From positions 1 through 64,000 of the forward strand of contig NZ_FPAT01000016.1 of the NCBI RefSeq assembly GCF_900116555.1: DNA of 64,000 nt, given 5' to 3'. The stretch's first letter is position 1; the number at the start of each line of letters is the position of its first letter. A program made the translations under genes and the position numbers. Source of the DNA: Actinopolyspora lacussalsi subsp. righensis (lineage in GTDB: Bacteria > Actinomycetota > Actinomycetes > Mycobacteriales > Pseudonocardiaceae). The notes beneath the pieces were generated by a model. It was not told the DNA's origin. It did no database searches and saw only the letters and a program-made list of their open reading frames with translations. Positions 34,308 to 44,991 of this stretch are shown here, piece by piece.

Positions 34308-35576
34308 ATGAGCACCAGCCCGTCCTCGGGCGGCAGCAAGACTTTCGCGCAGCTACAGCGGCTGGGCAAAAGCCTGATGCTCCCCATCGCAGTGCTGCCG
34401 GCGGCGGCACTGCTGCTCCGGCTCGGACAGGGTGACCTGATCGGCGCCATCCCCGGGCTGACCGAAGTCGGCAGCGTCATCAGCTCCGCGGGCGGGGCGT
34501 TGTTCGACAACCTGCCGCTGCTGTTCGCGATCGGCGTGGCGATCGGGTTCGCTCGAAAGGCCGACGGTTCCACCGCCCTCGCGGGCGCGGTGGGCTATCT
34601 GGTCCTGGCCGGGGTGCTGTACCAGATGACCGGCACCGAGGGCGACACCGTCTACAACAAGGGGCCCTACGGGGTGCTCGGCGGCATCATCGCCGGTCTG
34701 GTGGCCGCCACGCTGTGGCAGCGCTTCCACCGGATCAAACTGCCCTCTTACCTGGGTTTCTTCGGCGGACGTCGGTTCGTCCCGATCATCACCTCGGTGG
34801 TCATGCTGGTCATCGGCGTGGTGCTGGGCTTCGTCTTCCCCTACTTCGACCAGGCACTGACGGCGTTCAGTGACGCGGTGACCGGCAGTGTCGTCGCGGG
34901 CGGCGGGATCTACGGCGTGGTCAACCGACTGCTGCTACCGATCGGTCTGCACCACATCCCGAACGCCATCCTGTGGTTCAGCACCGGCGAGTACCAGGGC
35001 GCCCAGGGCGACATCAACCGGTTCTTCGAGGGTGACCCCAGCGCGGGAACCTTCATGACCGGGTTCTTCCCCATCTTCATGTTCGCGCTTCCCGCCGCCG
35101 CGCTGGCGATCTACCACTCGGCCAAGCCCTCCCAGCGCAAGCTGGTCGGCGGTATCATGTTCTCCACGGGGCTGACCGCCTTCCTGACCGGTGTCACCGA
35201 GCCGTTGGAGTTCTCGTTCATCTTCGTGGCCTGGCCACTGCTGATCGTGCACGCGGTTCTGACCGGGAGCTCGCTGGCGCTGGTCAACGCGCTGGACATC
35301 CACCACGGTTTCGGGTTCTCGGCAGGGGCCATCGACTACCTGCTCAACTTCGGAATCGCGCAGAAGGCACTGTGGTTGATCCCGATCGGGCTGGTCTACG
35401 CCGTCATCTACTACTTCCTGTTCCGGATCATCATCACGAAGATGAAGCTGCCCACGCCGGGCAGGGAGGACGACGCGGAAACCGAGCAGTCCGAGACCGA
35501 AACCGCTTCGGCGGCAACGGCGAGCACGGGGTCCGCGGAAACCGGTGATTCCACCACCAGCGGGAGCAAGACCTGA
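34308..35576 (+). CDS. PTS EIIC permease, probably N-acetylglucosamine-specific
   Basis: The 422-aa membrane protein moves the sugar across the membrane for phosphorylation by EIIB. It has about ten hydrophobic segments. Family motifs are SLMLPIAVLPAAALLLRLGQ, the substrate region GLHHIPNAILWFSTGEYQGA, and TGVTEPLEFSFIF with the catalytic Glu. HHGFGFSAGAIDYLLNFG fits the NagE2-like subgroup rather than glucose permeases. No EIIB domain is fused. The C-terminal tail is Thr/Ser/Glu-rich. Substrate is inferred from motif similarity and from the DasR-like site. Confidence 0.88.
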   Translation: MSTSPSSGGSKTFAQLQRLGKSLMLPIAVLPAAALLLRLGQGDLIGAIPGLTEVGSVISSAGGALFDNLPLLFAIGVAIGFARKADGSTALAGAVGYLVLAGVLYQMTGTEGDTVYNKGPYGVLGGIIAGLVAATLWQRFHRIKLPSYLGFFGGRRFVPIITSVVMLVIGVVLGFVFPYFDQALTAFSDAVTGSVVAGGGIYGVVNRLLLPIGLHHIPNAILWFSTGEYQGAQGDINRFFEGDPSAGTFMTGFFPIFMFALPAAALAIYHSAKPSQRKLVGGIMFSTGLTAFLTGVTEPLEFSFIFVAWPLLIVHAVLTGSSLALVNALDIHHGFGFSAGAIDYLLNFGIAQKALWLIPIGLVYAVIYYFLFRIIITKMKLPTPGREDDAETEQSETETASAATASTGSAETGDSTTSGSKT

Positions 35577-35627
35577 TTCTCGACGACTCACGAGGATCGG
35601 TAGGCAACGACGAGAACGGACGAGGAG

Positions 35628-35900
35628 ATGCCTGAACGACACGTCACCGTCGCGAGCAAGGTCGGTCTGCACGCACGGCCCGCGGCCATGCTGGCCAAGG
35701 AAGCGGCCGCGCAGTCGGTGAAGATCACCATCCGCAAGCAGGAGACGGACCCGGTGGAGGCCGCCAGCATCCTGGGGTTGATGACCCTGGGAGCCGCGTA
35801 CGGCGACGAAGTCGTGCTCGCCGCCGATGGCGACGGAGCCGACGACGCGCTGGATCGGATCGCCGATATGGTCAGCAGTGAGCTGGACGGCTCCAACTAG
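35628..35900 (+). CDS. ptsH: Phosphocarrier protein HPr
   Basis: HPr takes phosphate from enzyme I and gives it to EIIA. The 90-aa product has the active-site loop SKVGLHARPAAMLA with His15. The later EAASILGLMTLGA region includes Ser47, near the position of the regulatory serine of Firmicutes HPr. It lies 51 nt after EIIC on the same strand and is likely cotranscribed. No ptsI gene is in the window. A structured repeat follows its stop. Confidence 0.95.
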   Translation: MPERHVTVASKVGLHARPAAMLAKEAAAQSVKITIRKQETDPVEAASILGLMTLGAAYGDEVVLAADGDGADDALDRIADMVSSELDGSN

Positions 35901-35935
35901 AGGATCGTCGGCCCGGTCTCGTCAGTGGGTCGCTT

Positions 35936-36131
35936 GGCGGAACCTCTGGCACGGCTCTCGCTGCGGGGCCCCGACATCGGGTAGGTACTACACAACGTCG
36001 GGGCTTCCTCGCGAGAGCCGCACCGGAGAGCCCGCGGCGGTGCCGATCGCGTGAGTGGTCGGAGTTCGGCCCGCGAGGGTGGTCTGGGGTTCACCTTCGG
36101 CGAAGCGCTGCGGCGATTTCGCGAGAAATTG
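35936..36131 (+). repeat. Structured intergenic repeat, copy 2, with distal module
   Basis: The 100-nt core (35936-36035) matches copy 1. Its central stem is GCCCCGAC (35968-35975) with GTCGGGGC (35997-36004), changed from copy 1 by paired substitutions. The loop and the GTAG/CTAC inner pair are kept. A further 96 nt ends in a shared block CGAAGCGCTGCGGCGATTTC followed by GCGAGAAATTG (36101-36131), also present at copy 3. A GC palindrome, GCCCCCCGGGGGGC, follows at 36131-36144. The element lies between the converging ends of ptsH and aroE. Confidence 0.8.
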
Positions 36132-36185
36132 CCCCCCGGGGGGCGGACCGGGTCACCCCGCACGTCCACCGCGACGAACCCCCGC

Positions 36186-37079
36186 TCACAGCAGCGGGAG
36201 CGGCACCATCCCGCCGGTGGCCTCGGACAACGCGTCCCGCATCGCCGCTCGCGGAGCCCGTTTCCCCGTGAACGACTCGACCTGGCCGAACGACTGGTGC
36301 AACAGCATGTCGAGCCCGGTCGCCAGTCGACCGCCCGCCGCGTGCACGGCCCCGGCCAGTGGCGTGGGCCAGGGGTGGTAAACCACGTCCAGCACGCGGC
36401 CCGCCGCTGCCAGCTCCCGGACGTGGTCATCCACCGCTCCGGCAGGCAGGGTGGACACCACCACATCGGCCTCGGCGGCGGCTTTCGTCAGATCCAGCGA
36501 ACCCAGCGCCCGGCTCTCGGCCCGCACACCGATGCGCTCGGCCGTGGCCAGCGCGGAACCGGCCCGGGCGGGATCGCGTACCGCCAGGGTCGCGGTACGC
36601 ACCCCCAACTCGGCGAACGCGGCGATCACTGCCAGGGCGGTGCCACCGGCACCCAGCACCAGCCCGGTGCGCTCCCCCGCGTCCGCCGCGCCGTGGAATC
36701 CGCAGGCCGCACGCAGCGCCCCGGTGATGCCGTCGACATCGGTGCAGTCCGCGTACCACGCACCGTCGGAACGCCGGACCAGCGTGTTGGCGGCACCGAC
36801 GGCGGCGGCGCGCTCACTGGCCTCCGATGCCAGCTCCAGCGCCACCTGCTTACCCGGCATGGTCACCGACAGTCCGCGCCAGCTGGAATCGAGCTCACCG
36901 ATCAGCGCCCGCAGCCCCTCGGCGTCCCGTTCGATGCGCTGGTACGACCAGTCCCGCAGCCCCAGAGCCGCGTAAGCGGCTCCGTGCAGCACCGGGGAGA
37001 GCGAGTGCTCCACCGGTGAGCCCACCACTCCGGCTCGCACCGCACGGGACTCCACCGACCCGGCTGACTGAGCGGACAT
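36186..37079 (-). CDS. aroE: Shikimate dehydrogenase
   Basis: AroE reduces 3-dehydroshikimate to shikimate with NADPH. The 297-aa product has the substrate site GSPVEHSLSPVLHGAAYAAL, the catalytic Lys in SVTMPGKQVALELASEA, and NTLVRRSDG followed by CTDVDGITGAL. The nucleotide loop is VLGAGGTALAVIAAFAE. The ATG at 37079 has GGGAG upstream; an in-frame GTG at 37136 lacks a ribosome-binding site. It lies 66 nt after mltG, the normal order, but apart from the other aro genes. Confidence 0.93.
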   Translation of the reverse strand: MSAQSAGSVESRAVRAGVVGSPVEHSLSPVLHGAAYAALGLRDWSYQRIERDAEGLRALIGELDSSWRGLSVTMPGKQVALELASEASERAAAVGAANTLVRRSDGAWYADCTDVDGITGALRAACGFHGAADAGERTGLVLGAGGTALAVIAAFAELGVRTATLAVRDPARAGSALATAERIGVRAESRALGSLDLTKAAAEADVVVSTLPAGAVDDHVRELAAAGRVLDVVYHPWPTPLAGAVHAAGGRLATGLDMLLHQSFGQVESFTGKRAPRAAMRDALSEATGGMVPLPLL

Positions 37080-37145
37080 TCCCGGAAGCTCCCTTTCGAA
37101 ACCGGACTCTCGTACGAACGTCGTGGGCCCGCTCACGGGCGAACG

Positions 37146-38357
37146 TCACACGCCGTTGTTCTCGGCCTTGTCCTGGGCTTGTCTGTGCTCCTCGAACGTC
37201 TTGGAGAAGCACGAAGTGCCGTCCTTGCGGCATTTGACGAAGTACTTCCAGTCGCCCTCGGCCGGATTGGCGGCCGCCTTGATCGCCGCCGTGCTGGGCG
37301 CGGAGATCGGTGTGGGCGGTAGCCCGGTTCTGTTGTAGGTGTTGTACGGACCCTTCTCGGCCCTGTCTTCGTCGTCGGTGTAGAGCTGCGGGTCCTCGAC
37401 AACGTAGTTGATCGTCGAATCGAGCTCGAGCCGCATGTCGATGGCCAACCGGTTCTCGATCACACGCGCCACCTTGCCGAAGTCCTCGGTGATGCCCTCG
37501 CTCTGCACCAGTGAGGCGATCCGCAGCAGTTCGTAGCGCGAGTGGTCGGATTCCGAGGCCAGGTTCGACAGCCCCACGGCACGCAGCTTGTCGAAGGAGT
37601 CCGCCAGCACCGAGCGCAGCACCTCGACGGGGCCGGCGGTGGGTTGGACGTGATAGATCCCCGGCAGCAGAAGTCCCTCGAGGCGTCGCCTGGGGTGGGG
37701 AACGTCCGAGACCGCTCCGGCGGCCCAGTCGGGGAGCCCGAGTTCGGCAGCCGGGGTCTCGGTGGCGGCCCGGGTCAGTTCCTCCTTGCTGATGCATCCC
37801 TGGGAGTTCCCCTCCCCGGCGCAGGTGGCCGCGGCCAACCGGGCGAGGATGCCCTTCTTGACCTTCCCGTCGGGAAGGTTGTGATCGGCGAGCTGCATGC
37901 CCCCGCGGATCTCCACCATGCCCGCTCTGGCCTTGTCGGAGACGATGCGTTCGACGGCCGCCTGACCGGACATCCGGGAACGCATCAGGTAGAAGCCCGG
38001 CTGAATGCCCTTGATCTCACTGTTTCCCTCGGCGGCCTGGACGAAGGCGGCGGCTGAGGCCACCACGTCCCGCTCCGAGAGGGTGCCCGCGATGGCACTG
38101 GTGGTTTCACCGGGCTGGACCTCGATGACGACCTGTCCGTTACCGGTCCCCTCGTAGTCCTCGTAGCTGCCGAGCCGCAGCAACTGCAGCACGCCGTACC
38201 CGGCACCGCCGACGACGATCAGCAGTACCAGTATTCCGGAGAACGCCGTGACGATGCGTCGACGTCGTCGACGGTGCAGCCGTTCACGCTCCTCGGCACG
38301 GCCGCCACGTGGTGCGTCTCCAGCGTCATCGGTGAACAGACCGAGATCATCGTTCAC
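37146..38357 (-). CDS. mltG: Endolytic murein transglycosylase MltG
   Basis: MltG cuts nascent glycan strands of peptidoglycan at the membrane and may set their length. The 403-aa product has a short cytoplasmic tail, a basic stretch, one membrane helix (IVTAFSGILVLLIVVGGAGY) and an extracytoplasmic YceG domain. The domain includes VVIEVQPGETTSAIAGTLSE and IASLVQSEGITEDFGKVARV, where the Glu after SLVQS is the expected catalytic residue. RLELDSTINYVVED and YNTYNRTGLPPTPISAPS are family hallmarks. It lies between ruvX and aroE, as in mycobacteria. Confidence 0.93.
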   Translation of the reverse strand: MNDDLGLFTDDAGDAPRGGRAEERERLHRRRRRRIVTAFSGILVLLIVVGGAGYGVLQLLRLGSYEDYEGTGNGQVVIEVQPGETTSAIAGTLSERDVVASAAAFVQAAEGNSEIKGIQPGFYLMRSRMSGQAAVERIVSDKARAGMVEIRGGMQLADHNLPDGKVKKGILARLAAATCAGEGNSQGCISKEELTRAATETPAAELGLPDWAAGAVSDVPHPRRRLEGLLLPGIYHVQPTAGPVEVLRSVLADSFDKLRAVGLSNLASESDHSRYELLRIASLVQSEGITEDFGKVARVIENRLAIDMRLELDSTINYVVEDPQLYTDDEDRAEKGPYNTYNRTGLPPTPISAPSTAAIKAAANPAEGDWKYFVKCRKDGTSCFSKTFEEHRQAQDKAENNGV

Positions 38358-38369
38358 GCCGGGGTCCTC

Positions 38370-38863
38370 TCATTCGCTCCGGCCGCGTGCGTCGAGCCAG
38401 GACTGCAGGATCTCGACCGCGGCGGCTTGATCCACCACGTCCCGTTGACGCCTACCACGAATCCCGCGATCGGACAGCACCTTGGTGGCCGTCACGGTGG
38501 TGAGTCGTTCGTCACTGAGCCGCACCGGAACATCACCGGTCCTGGCATCGAGCGCATCGGAATAGGAACGTGCCATGTCGGCCGCGGGGCCGTGCCTGCC
38601 CGCCAGGGTGACCGGCAGGCCGACCACTATCTCGACGACCTCGTACTCGCGCACCAGCTCGGCCAGTTCGTCGAGATCGGACTTGCGGGACTTGTCCCGC
38701 TTGAGCGTGGTGAGCGGGCTGGCGAGGATGGGCGCCGGGTCACTGACCGCGACACCCACCCGTGCCTGCCCCACGTCCACACAAATACGCCTGCCCGGGC
38801 CCGGGTCCTTCCGGTCACGGCCGGTGCCGCCCCGGTTCGGCTCGATTTCGGAGCGTTCGGGGT

Positions 38864-38867
<4 letters not shown>
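38370..38867 (-). CDS. ruvX: Putative pre-16S rRNA nuclease / Holliday junction resolvase-like YqgF
   Basis: YqgF proteins act in 16S rRNA maturation and have an RNase H fold. The 165-aa product begins its fold at RICVDVGQARVGVAVSDP, with Asp31 as first acidic residue. The other conserved segments are IVVGLPVTLAGRHGPAADMA, VRLSDERLTTVTATKVL and VDQAAAVEILQSWLD. The first 26 residues are a charged extension. Its start overlaps the alaS stop by four bases. Confidence 0.92.
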
Positions 38868-41542
<2,675 letters not shown>

Positions 41543-41627
41543 GATGAAGTCCTTCTACGCGGATGCGGGCTACCGGCACGGAGCAGGCGGGACACCGGTC
41601 GGCGTGAGCGGAGACACGCGACGAACG

Positions 41628-41984
41628 TCAGCGCCCCGCCCTACGAGCTCGCCGTCCCTGCGAACCGGTCTCCTCGAGCGTCCCCGCCATCCGTGTCACC
41701 TGCCGGTTCCCATTGTCCGGCAGCGTAATGGTCCGCTGCTCACGGCCTCCGGTGACGATACCGGTGCGCTCGGCGACGTCCTCGTGGAGCTCGCGTTCGC
41801 GTTCGGTCATGCCCGCACGCACGTCCGCTCCGAACGAGCCGACCGCTTCCGCCAGTTCTCGAACGGCGTCGCCCAGCTGATCGGCCACACCCGCAGGGGT
41901 GGCCTTTCGCGCGGTCCGATTGACCTTGCGGCTCAGCGCCACGCCCGCGGCGACACCGGCGCCGAGCCAGAACAGACGGCTCAC
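41628..41984 (-). CDS. Small membrane-associated protein (DUF6167-like)
   Basis: The 118-aa product starts with a short hydrophobic segment, LFWLGAGVAAGVALSRKV, followed by a charged helical region (GVADQLGDAVRELAEAVGSF) and a basic end (GSQGRRARRAGR). Similar small proteins lie between a DUF948 gene and alaS in many actinobacteria; the family name is from memory of that context. Its start overlaps the stop of the DUF948 gene by four bases. Function is unknown. Confidence 0.75.
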   Translation of the reverse strand: MSRLFWLGAGVAAGVALSRKVNRTARKATPAGVADQLGDAVRELAEAVGSFGADVRAGMTERERELHEDVAERTGIVTGGREQRTITLPDNGNRQVTRMAGTLEETGSQGRRARRAGR

Positions 41985-42385
41985 TTACGACCCCCTTTGC
42001 GCCTGCGGGAATGCTTGCCCGCGGCCTGTTCGTCGCGCTTTCGGCGGGCGCGCAGGGCTTTGCTCACGCCGTAGGTGAAGGCGGCTGACTTCACCAGCGG
42101 ACTTCCCAGTGTAGCGGTGAACAGCGAAGACAGTGCCGACACATTGCTGGAGACCGACTGGGCGTTGGCCGTGATGCCGTCGACACGTTCCAACTGCGTG
42201 TTCACGTGGTCCAACGTCGTGTTCGCACCGGTGAACAGCGGGTCGGAGTTCTCCTGCGCCTTGCGGATCGCGTTGGTCGCCTCGTCCAGGGTGCGGCCGA
42301 GCTTGACCAACGGGATCGCCAGCAGCACGACCAGCAGCACGAAAGCACCTGCTGCGATCAGCGCGGCGATCTCGGTGGGCGTCAC
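41981..42385 (-). CDS. DUF948 membrane protein
   Basis: The 134-aa product has one N-terminal membrane helix (IAALIAAGAFVLLVVLLAIP) followed by a coiled-coil-like stretch typical of DUF948 (LGRTLDEATNAIRKAQENSD and TLDHVNTQLERVDGITANAQ). A basic end is present (RRKRDEQAAGKHSRRRKG). The GTG at 42385 has GGGAGG five bases upstream; the longer frame has no ribosome-binding site. It is paired with the downstream small membrane gene and lies upstream of alaS, a conserved arrangement. Confidence 0.85.
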   Translation of the reverse strand: MTPTEIAALIAAGAFVLLVVLLAIPLVKLGRTLDEATNAIRKAQENSDPLFTGANTTLDHVNTQLERVDGITANAQSVSSNVSALSSLFTATLGSPLVKSAAFTYGVSKALRARRKRDEQAAGKHSRRRKGGRK

Positions 42386-42616
42386 GTGTCCTCCCGGTTT
42401 CCAGCCGATTCGTGCGGCCACCGTGACGATGCCCTCGAAACGGCGGCGATGATCGCGGCCAGGCTATCGCGTCGCGGTCACCGGCTCGTGTGCGGCTTTG
42501 ACAGACGTGGACGCGGCGCGGCACGGGTGGTCGGTGTGAAAGCGCGCGAGGCGCACGATAGATTGCTCTTCCGGCCGGGTTGGGCTCCGCCGGACGAGCA
42601 CGAGGGGACGCGTCGA

Positions 42617-43792
42617 ATGCGCAAGCGGGCCGTATCGGCCGCACTGAGGGCATGGGTCACCAGCCGCACGCCGCTGCTGGTGACGCTGGTGTTCACGTTT
42701 CTGGTCAGCACACTGGCCGGAATCAGCGGTGGAATACAGACCGCGACGGCACGCGACGTTCTTCGCGCCGGCGGCACACAGCGCATCGTGATCTCCTCGC
42801 TGGACAGCAAGGGCACGTTCGGAATCCTCAACAGTAAACGGATGAAGTTGATCCGCTCCGTTCCCGGCGTCGAGTACGCGATCCCGGAGCGTCCTTCGGC
42901 GATCCGGACTCCGACGGGCAACGGTATGCCGCGACTCTCGCTTGCCACGCACTCCTGGGGAAGCTACGTTCCTCCTCCGATCACTGGAGGCTCGGTGGCC
43001 GAGGGTGTGCTCCCCGGCCAGGTGGTGCTTCCCGCCCGAAGCCAGGGAGTTGACTTCACCCGTTACCTCGGGCGCACGCTGAGCTTCGGCTACAGCGACA
43101 AGACCCCGGCACCCCCGGTCTCGGAGGCCGGAATCGAAGAGGCCGGGGAAGACTCGCACCAACCCCGTACGGCCTCGGCGATCATCGAGCTCGAGGTGAT
43201 CGCCACCTACGACCCCCGGTGGCACGCGGATGGACCGCAGACGGCCTACCTCGCGCCGGTGACCGCCGCACGGCTGGCCGCGGCGAACGAGGGCAAGACC
43301 GTTTCCCAGTTGCGACGCAGCAGCGACGCCGAGCGGGTCGGCGTGGTGGTCGACGAGGCGCACGAACCGAGGGCGGTGGCTTCCCGGCTACGCGAGATGG
43401 GGCTCGGCGCCTTCCGGCTGCCGCTGCGGGAGCAGAAAATGATCGCCACAGTGGACACCTGGCGCTACATCGCGCTCGGTGGGCTGCTGGGCGGCGCGGC
43501 GCTGTTCGGAGTGTTCACCGCCAGGCGGAACGGCTCCCAGGAACGGTTCGAACACAAGGCGACGACAGCGGCGGCCGTCGCACTCGCCGGGGCCGTCACC
43601 GCGACCGCGTTGGGAATCCCGGGAGCGCTGGTGTTGCGCGCTCCGTTGGAGGAGTTCCTGGGGCTGCGGATCGACCACTGGATGCTGCTGCCGAGCCCGG
43701 TGTGGGTGCTGCTCGGGATGCTGCTTCCCGCGCTCGCCGCGGCCGCGGGGGTGGTGGGTGAACGAGCGAGCGGACGGTTCCGCCGCGGTTGA
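42617..43792 (+). CDS. FtsX/MacB-like four-helix membrane protein without an ATPase partner
   Basis: The 391-aa product has the topology of a single FtsX/MacB permease module: helix 1 (LLVTLVFTFLVSTLAGISGG), a 240-residue external domain, then three helices (WRYIALGGLLGGAALFGVFT, TTAAAVALAGAVTATALGIP, VWVLLGMLLPALAAAAGVVG). The external domain holds VPGVEYAIPERPSAIRTPTG and short MacB-like strands. No ABC ATPase gene is nearby. The ATG at 42617 has GAGGGG upstream; the open frame before it is not used. Family placement rests on topology and weak motifs, so function is uncertain. Confidence 0.75.
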   Translation: MRKRAVSAALRAWVTSRTPLLVTLVFTFLVSTLAGISGGIQTATARDVLRAGGTQRIVISSLDSKGTFGILNSKRMKLIRSVPGVEYAIPERPSAIRTPTGNGMPRLSLATHSWGSYVPPPITGGSVAEGVLPGQVVLPARSQGVDFTRYLGRTLSFGYSDKTPAPPVSEAGIEEAGEDSHQPRTASAIIELEVIATYDPRWHADGPQTAYLAPVTAARLAAANEGKTVSQLRRSSDAERVGVVVDEAHEPRAVASRLREMGLGAFRLPLREQKMIATVDTWRYIALGGLLGGAALFGVFTARRNGSQERFEHKATTAAAVALAGAVTATALGIPGALVLRAPLEEFLGLRIDHWMLLPSPVWVLLGMLLPALAAAAGVVGERASGRFRRG

Positions 43793-43864
43793 CGCGGGGT
43801 GCGGAACCGTACCCGCCCGCAGGCCCCGCGCTTCCGGTTTCCCGCCGCGACGGTGCCGGAAGCG

Positions 43865-43885
43865 ACCGGTCAACCGTTGACCGGT
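43865..43885. repeat. Interrupted palindrome at the end of the hydroxyacid dehydrogenase gene
   Basis: ACCGGTCAAC, one base, and GTTGACCGGT form a 10-bp inverted repeat that spans the stop codon of the gene at 43870. The neighbouring genes converge here, so it could help stop transcription from both sides, although the loop is too short for a usual RNA hairpin. Confidence 0.5.
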
Positions 43886-44835
43886 GAAACCGGGCCACTG
43901 CCGTCGAGCACACCGACCACGTTGCGGGCGGCCAACTCGGCCATCGCCGTACGCGTCTCGGCAGTGGCCGAACCGAGGTGCGGCACCATCACCACGTTGT
44001 CCAGTTCGAGCAGCTCGGGCTCCACCGCCGGCTCGTTCTCGAACACGTCCAGTCCGGCTCCGCCGATGGTGCCGTCCCGGAGAGCGCGTGCCAGGGCACG
44101 TTCGTCGACCACGGCACCACGACTGGTGTTGAGCAGTACCGCCGAGGACTTCATGCCGGACAGGGCCGCACCGTCGATCAGGTGCCTGGTCGATTCGGTC
44201 AGCGGGCAGTGCAGCGACACCACGTCCGAGTCGCGCAGCAGCCGCGACAGCGGCAGAAAACTCGCGTCCAGCTCGCGCTCGACCTCGGACTCCACGCGAT
44301 TCCGAGCGGTGTAGACGACATCCATGCCGAAGGCACGTGCTCTGCGTGCCACGGCACGGCCGATCTGGCCCATCCCGACTATTCCCAGCTTCTTGCCCTG
44401 CAAACCGCTGCCCAGCATGAACGAGAAGTTCCACGCCCAGGGGGTACCCGAGCGGATCAACCGTTCCCCCTCCGCGAGTCTGCGGGTGACCATCAACAAC
44501 AGCCCGAACGTCAGGTCCGCCGTGGCATCGGTGAGCACCCCGGGCGTGTTGGTCAGCAGTACCCCACGTCGGTCCAGTGCGGGCACATCGACGTTGTCGT
44601 AGCCCACCGCGACGTTGGCGACCACGCGCAACGACGGTCCCGCCGCGTCGAGGACCTCGCCGTCGATCCGGTCGTGCAGCATGGTGACCACCGCCTCGGC
44701 ACCGTGCACGGCCTCGTGCAGCTCCGCCGGGGTCATCGCTCGACTCTGACTGCAGAGCCGCACATCACCCACCGACTCCAGCAGTCGCGACGCCGACTCG
44801 GGAATCGAGCGGGTGACCAGGATCCGAGAACTCAC
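43870..44835 (-). CDS. D-2-hydroxyacid dehydrogenase (glyoxylate/hydroxypyruvate reductase-like)
   Basis: The 321-aa product reduces a 2-oxoacid such as glyoxylate or hydroxypyruvate with NAD(P)H. It has VVANVAVGYDNVDVPALDRR, TPGVLTDATADLTFGLLL, the Rossmann loop GKKLGIVGMGQIGRAVARRA, the catalytic Arg region LLNTSRGAVVDE, the Glu in DVFENEP and His in VMVPHLGSAT. The nucleotide loop is followed by VVYTARNR, where Arg residues suggest NADP use. The exact substrate cannot be decided from sequence. Confidence 0.9.
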   Translation of the reverse strand: MSSRILVTRSIPESASRLLESVGDVRLCSQSRAMTPAELHEAVHGAEAVVTMLHDRIDGEVLDAAGPSLRVVANVAVGYDNVDVPALDRRGVLLTNTPGVLTDATADLTFGLLLMVTRRLAEGERLIRSGTPWAWNFSFMLGSGLQGKKLGIVGMGQIGRAVARRARAFGMDVVYTARNRVESEVERELDASFLPLSRLLRDSDVVSLHCPLTESTRHLIDGAALSGMKSSAVLLNTSRGAVVDERALARALRDGTIGGAGLDVFENEPAVEPELLELDNVVMVPHLGSATAETRTAMAELAARNVVGVLDGSGPVSPVNG

Positions 44836-44991
44836 TCATCCGTCCCTTCCGAACCCGGCCGTGACGAGCGCCGGGTCGTCGACTCGTGACCTGTCCGGCC
44901 GAATCGGCACATTACCCGAGAACAGCTCCGAAGCCGACGTTCCGGGACGACCGTGAACCACGACGGGAGGGGCCGGTGGCTTCGCCCGGCA

